This document shows positions 56,510 through 64,000 of a stretch of 64,000 nt of DNA, piece after piece. The stretch is from Solenopsis invicta (Eukaryota > Arthropoda > Insecta > Hymenoptera > Formicidae), in contig NC_052678.1 of NCBI RefSeq assembly GCF_016802725.1, positions 949,001 to 1,013,000 of the forward strand, read 5' to 3'. Under the pieces are notes generated by a model that had not been told where the DNA came from, did no database searches, and saw nothing but the letters and a program-made list of their open reading frames with translations. The position numbers and the translations under genes were made by a program. The stretch's first letter is position 1. Each line of letters starts with the position of its first letter.

Positions 56510-56832
56510 GTCAGTTGGTTAGTAAGGTCTAGGCTCGGTTTTTCATTATCTAATTATCTGATGGTTAAATTTTACTTGATGTTTTATCCTATGGAGTTTA
56601 TCCATGATGATGCTATAGGTGAAGCCTATTGGCTAAAACTTAAATTTAAGTTTTACCATAAGTTAACTAGATAATGAAAAACCGGGTCCTATAGTAGCAT
56701 GAGACAAGAAGTCTCTGTATAAAATGCACATAATCTGCACGTATAATAGTCAATGCCAAGGCGTGACGCGGAGTTGTACTAACCGCCACGGCGCACGGTG
56801 CCTATCATTAAATATGAACCAACTGACCCCAG
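56510..56832. mobile_element. Nested inverted repeats, MITE-like
   Basis: The inner pair is CTCGGTTTTTCATTATCTAA at about 56534 with the complement of CCCGGTTTTTCATTATCTAG ending near 56686. The outer pair is GTCAGTTGGTT near 56509-56520 with AACCAACTGAC at about 56817-56828. This suggests one MITE inside another or compound ends. No target duplication was established. Confidence 0.5.
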
Positions 56833-57589
56833 CCGGACATCTGCTTTATTTCCAACATTTTATGACTGAGAATTGCGTTTATTTCTGAAAATAATATAAC
56901 ATACGTTTGCAAAAAACTTCTTTCTAATTAGTAACATGTTACTTAACTTTATACATTGACGTTAAAAAATATTAATATAAAATTTCGGGAATCTTAAAAA
57001 GTTACTTTGTTACTGTTAAATTAATTTTTTATTTTTTTTTTAATGTAATATTATTCCTATTTTAGTGGAGAAAAGTATCTCTATTCTAAAAGGATGTTTC
57101 GCAATTTCTAATTTCTCTCTCTCTTTCTTGCTGTTTGTTTCAAGATAAATACTAAAAAAGAACACATAGCCAACAAACCCCTGGTGTCATTTAGCCCCTA
57201 CAGTCCTGAATTGAAGTTAAAATACGTAATATCACTAATTAAATTAACAAGCATTGTAATAATAATAATGTTAATAAGCATTTGAGAATAGTAAAGAATT
57301 TAAATTTTTTAGAGAAATTAAATTGGTATTTTATTTACTCGAAGATGCATTTCGTATCAAATGGCCTACGCGAGTCCGGATATCCGCTAATTTCTATTTT
57401 TTCGCCATTCTGTTTGTTTATGGCACACAGTAAGATCAAATAAAATTTAAAAAAGATGTGTTTCAAAAAAAGACTATAGTCTCGAAACTATACAGTGTCT
57501 TTTAATTTAAACCGATTTTAATGTGATTTTTTAAAAATACAAAAATTAATAAGATATTTGTTTACTTTAGACAACTAGCACTAAATGAC

Positions 57590-58080
57590 TTTGATGTTGA
57601 CCTTGGCCTTCAAGGAGATCAAGATCATTGATCTTTTTGGGTGTTTATTATTTATTAAAAAGTTATTAACAAGATAATTTTTACAAGTGAAATGTAATTT
57701 TCGAATCTGTACAAACAAGATCGGCAAATGTACTGTTTCACGTGATGGGTTTTCGATTTTCCACTTATGAAAATTATTTTGATAATAACTTTTTAGTAAA
57801 TAATAAGCGATCTCTTTGGGAGTCAAAGTTAACACCAAGATTAGTCGGTTATATGAGTTAACTGTTTAAAGGCAAGTATTTACCGTTAATGTTTAGAACA
57901 ACTTTGTCAAGCCAAATGTGTATATGTGAGTATATGTGTAGTTATTACTTTTAATTTTCACAAATTTTTTATGATTATAACCTTTTAATAAAGAGCGAGC
58001 GACGGCTAAAACTTGTTGGAAATTATTGAGGGCCATGACTTTGACAACATGTGTCAAGGTCAAGGTCATCGGAGCTGCCT
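57590..58080. repeat. Internal inverted repeats with TGACCTTG motifs
   Basis: TAATAACTTTTTAGTAAATAA (about 57783) and its complement (about 57650) mirror each other, and a third version (ATAACCTTTTAATAAAGAGCG) lies at 57977. TGACCTTGGCCTTCAAGGAG and TCAAGGTCAAGGTCATC occur at the ends. Probably a decayed dispersed repeat. Confidence 0.45.
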
Positions 58081-58319
58081 CTCCTCATCAGTATATTTAC
58101 CCAACGTAAATATACCCATCGGTATATTTAACAATTTTAGCACGAATTTTATAGCACGAATTTTTGTTCATTTTTTTTTAAATTGGTATCTCAAGATAAC
58201 GAAATTAATATGGCGGATAAAGTACTACTTTCTTAGTAGGTGGGTGACTACTTTGACTCTTTATATTTCTGAAACCAATTGTATGCTCAATGTAAAATTT
58301 TTCTGTTATTAATGTCTCA

Positions 58320-59870
58320 GCTATAATTTAGCATAAAATTAAATTAAAAAATCGCGAATTAAACAACAGGTATTTTTGGCGGCAGCTCTTTTTTCTGCTT
58401 CTTAGATTTGAAACATATTCGACTTTAATTAGGTTTAAAAAAAGCCAGACACAGTCTCACTTACTTTAACTTAATAAACAAGATTAATTGAAATAGTATC
58501 TAATTTTAGTAAATAGAAACTATTGAATTAAAAGCATGACTAAATATTATTTTTATGTTACCAATTTTTTATTAATTATTTGTAATAAAATAACCAATTT
58601 TGAGCTTCTACATCTATTGGAGTTGAAAAATGCTTCCATTCAGTAGAAAAATTATTTATATAAATGTCATAAAATTCGTGAATTAAATTTTATAACAAGA
58701 AAATATATGAAAAATTAAATAAAATTAAATAAATTATTTGCAAATTTTTAATGAATTTTTGTTAATATAGTAATTTTTGAGATATAAAGGTTTATAAAAA
58801 AAATCTAGTTAATCAGAAACTACATTTAAACAGTCGCATGTGTGTGAGGTTGCGCGTACGGTAATATTAGTGATCGCATGACTGGTGACCCTCCAATCAT
58901 TAGCTAGGTTTAAGCTTATATTTTAAAAACTACTGCTTAAAATAAAGATTTACAAATAACTATTTTATTTAATTTTTTCGAGAACTTTTTTGTTATAGTA
59001 TTATGATTTGCGAAAAACCCTGTATAAGAATTAAAAATCTGATAAAATCAAAATTTTATTTACAATATCTTAATTTATTATAAATTTGTTATATTTTCAA
59101 GTATTAAATTATTTAAAATGTTTAAAATCTTTTTTGTGTGCTTTTTAGGCTTCCTCAGATAAGTCTCCTGTTGGAATTATAAATTATAAACAATCTTATA
59201 ATAAAAAAATTAGAAACAAATACGAAAGTTAAGACTCCTGTGAATAACGATTCAAAATAGAATAAACGAGTTTAAGAGCCATGTGGGGTGTTGTGCGCTA
59301 AAATAAAGACAAATAACCAAAATAAATAAAAGGAAACGTTTTGACTTTTAATAACCAGTTTTTATCGGTACAAATCGAGTAAGAATCTGTGCCATCAGCT
59401 TAAAAAAACGTGCAGATCAAATCATATTGGAAACGCGTTAGTCTAAATGTAGTCTCGACGACCGGAGAAAGAGACATCGTTTTCGGAACATAATCTGTGA
59501 GTTCCGAAAACTTTATCTTAGACAAAAGTACGAATGTCACACATAGAGTTAATAATATTTTTTTCATGAATCAGAATCATATGAAAATATCTACTGATTT
59601 TCAAATTTAATCAGTGTTTGAATATTTAAGTTCCGTATCAATATCTGTTTAATGTTAAATGGAATGTGTTATTAAGTTATCTGTTATCTGATTTAAAACT
59701 TTCTAAACCTACATTCTTTAGCTTTCGTAAAGAAAGAAAGCAAGAAATACAGAAATTGTATTGGACAAAATTGTTCTAAATTTCATTAGTTTTTGTTTTA
59801 AAGAAAATCGTATTGAAATTGATTTACGTTTCGAGACTGTAGCCTTTTCCGAAATATGAAATTTTATTTG
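58320..59870. other. AT-rich, no gene seen
   Basis: No recognisable gene, RNA or element. Confidence 0.4.
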
Positions 59871-60114
59871 ACCCCACTGTGACGTTGCGATTTTCCGATC
59901 GAATCAAAGCGACGCGAGAACGCGGGCGACCTTACGAGCGAATCAGATTAGCTGATTGTTGCGATCCAGGGATTCGATGATGACCCACGTGCGAAATGAC
60001 GTGTGACGAAGAGGGACGCGGTCGCATGCGATGATAGTGGTAATGGCAAATTCTTCCTCTCGCAAAGTGTGTCACTCGTTAAGCGACGTGATGAAGCTAC
60101 GGGAGGAAGGACAG

Positions 60115-60148
<34 letters not shown>

Positions 60149-60830
60149 CTTTTTATAATCATTGAAATTTTCTTACGCGAGTTGCGATCATGCCGATTTT
60201 CACAAACCGTCGCGCAAAGAAAAAGATTTGATAGTGTTGATTAAGAAGTGTAGAAAACATTCGTGAAAAAAGGAAGAATTTGGCGACTGAGATGTCGGAG
60301 TGCAAGCCTTCTGAAGGATAAAGATACGACGTGAAATTTCTTAAACAACCACGCGACGACAAATTTCTTGAAATAAAAATGATAGAATCAAGAATGGGAG
60401 AAATATTGAGAAATTGATTGTCTCATATTTTTATTTCGGATGATGTTATTGCCTACGATCGAGGAGTCATGAGTTTCTTTTTTGATATTAATACGGTTTT
60501 TTTTGTGTAACAAACAAAAAATGTGCGATAGCTCGACATCTTTATTGTAGAAGGTTTCATGTAAAAAGATTAAAAGGAATCGAGCGCACGCGCTCAAACA
60601 TCGATGCATTTTGCTACGTTTCGATTGTCACAATATTGAAAACGGCGCACGCCTGGTGCGCGCGATGTAATATTTCGAAGCGACATATTTCGTGACAAGA
60701 GAAAATCGTTAGAAACTTTTTGCCTTTATTGCTGACAGCAGTTTGAGACGGTAAGCGCACATGGAAGATGTGCTTGCTGTCGCAACAAATGTTCCGATCA
60801 TTCTTCATCTTCATTTATTAAATTACGAAG
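59870..60830. promoter_or_regulatory. GC-enriched stretch, unassigned
   Basis: CpG-richer DNA (especially 59880-60110 and 60570-60680) within AT-rich surroundings. Short frames on the minus strand (for example 60159-60362) show no domain. It could be the promoter of a gene outside the window or an enhancer. Confidence 0.2.
60115..60146. repeat. (ATT)n microsatellite
   Basis: About ten ATT units. Confidence 0.97.
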
Positions 60831-63800
60831 AGAAAGTAAATTCTCCTTTCCATTTTTTCCTTCCCCCAACCAAGAAAAATATTTGTTAAAAAATATATTT
60901 CTTTGGATGCGTTTTTCTTAAGTAAAAGAAATATTTGTTAGATATAAGAAAACACTTATACATACATTTAAAGTAATATTTTAAATATATTTTAATATTT
61001 TTAAATATACGAAGTGATTTTTTTTAACTTAAGTTTTATAATTTAAAGAGGGATCTTTTTATTTTTAAGTGTGGTAATGTACAAAATAAATAATTTTTGG
61101 AAAAAAAGGAAAAAAATTAATTTCCTTAAATATAAAAACTGTAGTAAAATAAAATTTTTTTTCTTTCATATAAACAAGTAAGATTTTTATAAGTTGTTTT
61201 ATAAATATATAAATAAATTACTTTTTGCAAAAAAAAATTATATTTTTGTATTAAATAATAATGAGTTCTTTTATTTAAACAACTAAATATTTGTAATACA
61301 ATAAGATCGAGCGAGCAGTATGTACATATTCGCATTGTGGACGTGGTAAAGTTTTAAATATTTTTGTAATTAGAATATCATACATAATAGAATTGAAGGC
61401 ACAGCATTACTTTCCCAACCGTATTTTTATAAAATACTGGTAAGGTAATATTTTGAATATAAATTTCAAAATTGGGCTCTGAAATAAAAATAAAAGGTTT
61501 TAAGAGTATATTAAATACTATACTAGTACAAACATCTATGTCCAACAGTTTACAATTGATGTAAATATTTTTATTAAAGATTAATCTTATTTATTATAGA
61601 AATTGTGTTAATTTGAAAAAGTCTCAAAAGTATTCAGGTTTTAAAAATAACATTTGGTTAAATTTAAATAACAAATTTACTTAATTTTAGACATTATTCT
61701 TTTTAGTTTAATAGAAAAAAAACTTTTCAACAAGGTAAATATTTCTTTGTGTTTAACATTTGTCTTTTTGTTGTAATTATTAAGTTTGTGCATCTTTCTT
61801 TCGTCAAGCAAATATGTTTTCCAATTTAAAAATACGTTTCTTTCTCTCAACAAAATGTATTATTTTGTTTGGAATAAATATTTAGTTAAGAGTATATAAA
61901 TAAATCATTCTTTTTAATCAAGTAAAACTTTCTTGATTTTAATAAATAATTGTCTCGGTAAGTATTTTACTTAATGATCAACAATTATTTGAATAAGAAT
62001 CGATCGGATAAACTTATCTGGATCAGATATTAATTTCCTTGATAAAAAATCTCACTGGTGAAATAATTTTTAATCTACCTATGTAATTAATAAACATTCG
62101 ATACTGTGCTAACCGAGCGTATATGCATTAATTTCTTATCTTACGAGAGCGTGTGGAAATAATCGTTTTATTGCGCGTATAGTTAAATAACAGATGGCCT
62201 TCATAATAACAGTCAGCTGAGCTATTATAATGCTGCACGTCGCATTGTTGCCCATGTGGCTTTTGAATTTTTTGTCACGACCTTTACAATTTTATGCGAA
62301 CGTCAATATGATTACAGAATTTATCTTTTTAACTGCGCGTTTGACAATTGTTCGTGACGTTTCAGGAAGAAAGGCACGTAATCGCGAGCATAAAAAAATA
62401 TTTCTTACATATAAATATGTACAAACATATCAGAAGTCAGCTGATATTAAATTATATCTTTTTTTTTATATACAGCAATTTGAAACTTTATACAAGCACA
62501 GATGCGAACAAAATTATCGAGTTGTTTAAATCTAAAAAAATCAAAATGTTAACGCGATAATAATTATCGATGATAATTATTATCACAATATACGCAATAA
62601 AAATAAATAATTAAATATTATAAATAGCCTTTATTTGCAAATAAATATTTAATCATTTTATAATAGTTATTTGCAAATTTGATGAGAAAATAGCATTACT
62701 GAAATCAACTTTTTTGCATACATCAATAAAACTCTAATAAATCATCGCACAAAAGTATAAAAATGGAAAAAAAAATAAACCCAAGAAACCTGAAGTTTTT
62801 AAATTTTTATAACTTTTAGCTGATATTAGAGTCAAAATATTTTTAAAAGTTATATGAACAAAACGTTAACTCAGAGTTATATTAAAATAAATTTATGTTA
62901 AATTAAAAATAAATTAACGTTGATTTAATTTTAAAAAACATTATTTATATTAAGTTAAAAAGTCGTAAATTTTTAAAAATTACACAGAATAATGATAATA
63001 TGGATTATTAAATTAACTTAACATTTTATTTCTACATTAAGTTTATGAAATAATAAAGAAATATTATTTTTTATACGAGCATGTGTTTTTTTCTTTTACA
63101 ATTTTTTTTCTGTTACACAGATAAATTTTTAAGTTAAGAAAAAGTGAATAAGTTAAAGTTCATGTGTTTTAAAAATAACTAGTTGAAATTAGAAATAAAA
63201 TCATTTAAATTTAACTCTGAATTAAATTAAATGTTACCTTATTAATGTTATTATTTAGTTTCTAACTTTCTAACTAGTTACTATCCTATCTTGTATATTT
63301 GAAACGTACTCACATTTTTTTGCTCCATTTTCACACTTTTTTTCTTTTCTTTACAATTTTCTTCTTCAATATGAAATTACAATTGTGAGAGATGATATAT
63401 AGTACATTCAATGACATTTCTATATATTTTCCCAAATCTACAGACGGAAAAATGTCATTCTCTTGTTAAAGAAGCGGATACTCAATTTTTAGGTTTTTTT
63501 TTAAGTAATGGTTAAGCAAAGCTTTGCAAAGAATATTTTTTTAACAATAATCTTAAAATACACGTACGATTAATTTAAAACAAGTAATATTTACTTAAAA
63601 TAAACTTCTGTATTCAGAAAAAAAATATATTTGAATTAAGTAAATAATTATTTCAATTGTTTTATAAATTAATCCATAAATCTATCATAAGTTTATCATA
63701 AGCATCAAATTTATTCAAAATATATTTTCAATTTTAATAATTTATTACTTTAATCAAGAATAATTAAAAATTCAATTTGCTAATTATTCTAACATTTCTT

Positions 63801-64000
63801 CGATACAATTTTACAATTTCTTCGAAAAAGTAAATTTTTTTTTCAATGTACGATAACAAATTTTTCACAAAATTTGTGATAAATGTATATTTTAAGATAA
63901 TTATCAAGAAAATATTCTTTGTTAAAGATAATCGTTACTTACGAAAAAAAAAAAAAAAAAATTGGCTAAACACTTTTCTTAGCAATAAAATTGATATTTT
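60831..64000. other. AT-rich, no gene seen
   Basis: No supported gene. Short frames (for example 62230-62529) lack motifs. An A run lies near 63944-63960. Confidence 0.4.

Noticed and set aside
1..64000. tRNA genes, CRISPR arrays, rRNA operons, bacterial-type operons
   Set aside because: Scanned by eye for tRNA T-loop patterns, direct-repeat/spacer arrays and gene clusters; none seen. A covariance-model search was not possible here.

Overview
The window looks like an AT-rich insect chromosome, most likely a hymenopteran and probably an ant. The support is the split septate-junction MAGUK gene, several mariner copies, and a decayed transposase of a kind I recall from ant genomes. No bacterial-style operon, CRISPR array, tRNA or complete rRNA gene was seen. 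Only two host genes are supported, both on the minus strand.

Positions 1-5460 hold decayed mobile DNA: a 2-kb divergent palindrome (about 76-2118), a broken transposase-like coding region (about 2200-4580) and an array of roughly 165-bp units (about 4588-5460). Positions 5707-9280 are bounded by inverted CCCTAGTAGCACA ends. Inside lie two mariner elements in tail-to-tail orientation, one broken (6024-7301) and one with an intact 346-residue transposase (7404-8689), and a fragment resembling 5S rRNA.

Positions 10557-13565 encode the most striking object: a single-exon 1002-residue secreted protein made almost wholly of Ala, Gly and Gln in five-residue steps. It has a signal peptide, a TATA box upstream and poly(A) signals downstream. 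I do not recognise the family; a silk-, cuticle- or glue-like structural role is an inference.

Positions 13.7-22.1 kb are intergenic, with two hairpin MITE-like elements and an internally deleted mariner whose reading frame is still open.

Positions 22171-52075 are the varicose (vari) gene, an L27-L27-PDZ-SH3-GUK scaffold. Eight coding exons could be joined by GT/AG signals and phase into a 606-residue protein. Its long introns carry a retrotransposon fragment between two (GA)n tracts, a 380-bp foldback element, a 29-bp perfect hairpin, a 168-bp MITE, three copies of a dispersed repeat, and GC-rich blocks that may hold promoters or enhancers. Positions 52.1-64 kb are the vari upstream region and AT-rich DNA with a 51-bp minisatellite, a long (TG)n tract and inverted repeats; no gene was recognised there.

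The candidate for a previously undescribed system is the pentapeptide-periodic secreted protein. The nested elements around 1-9.3 kb are the second most interesting area.
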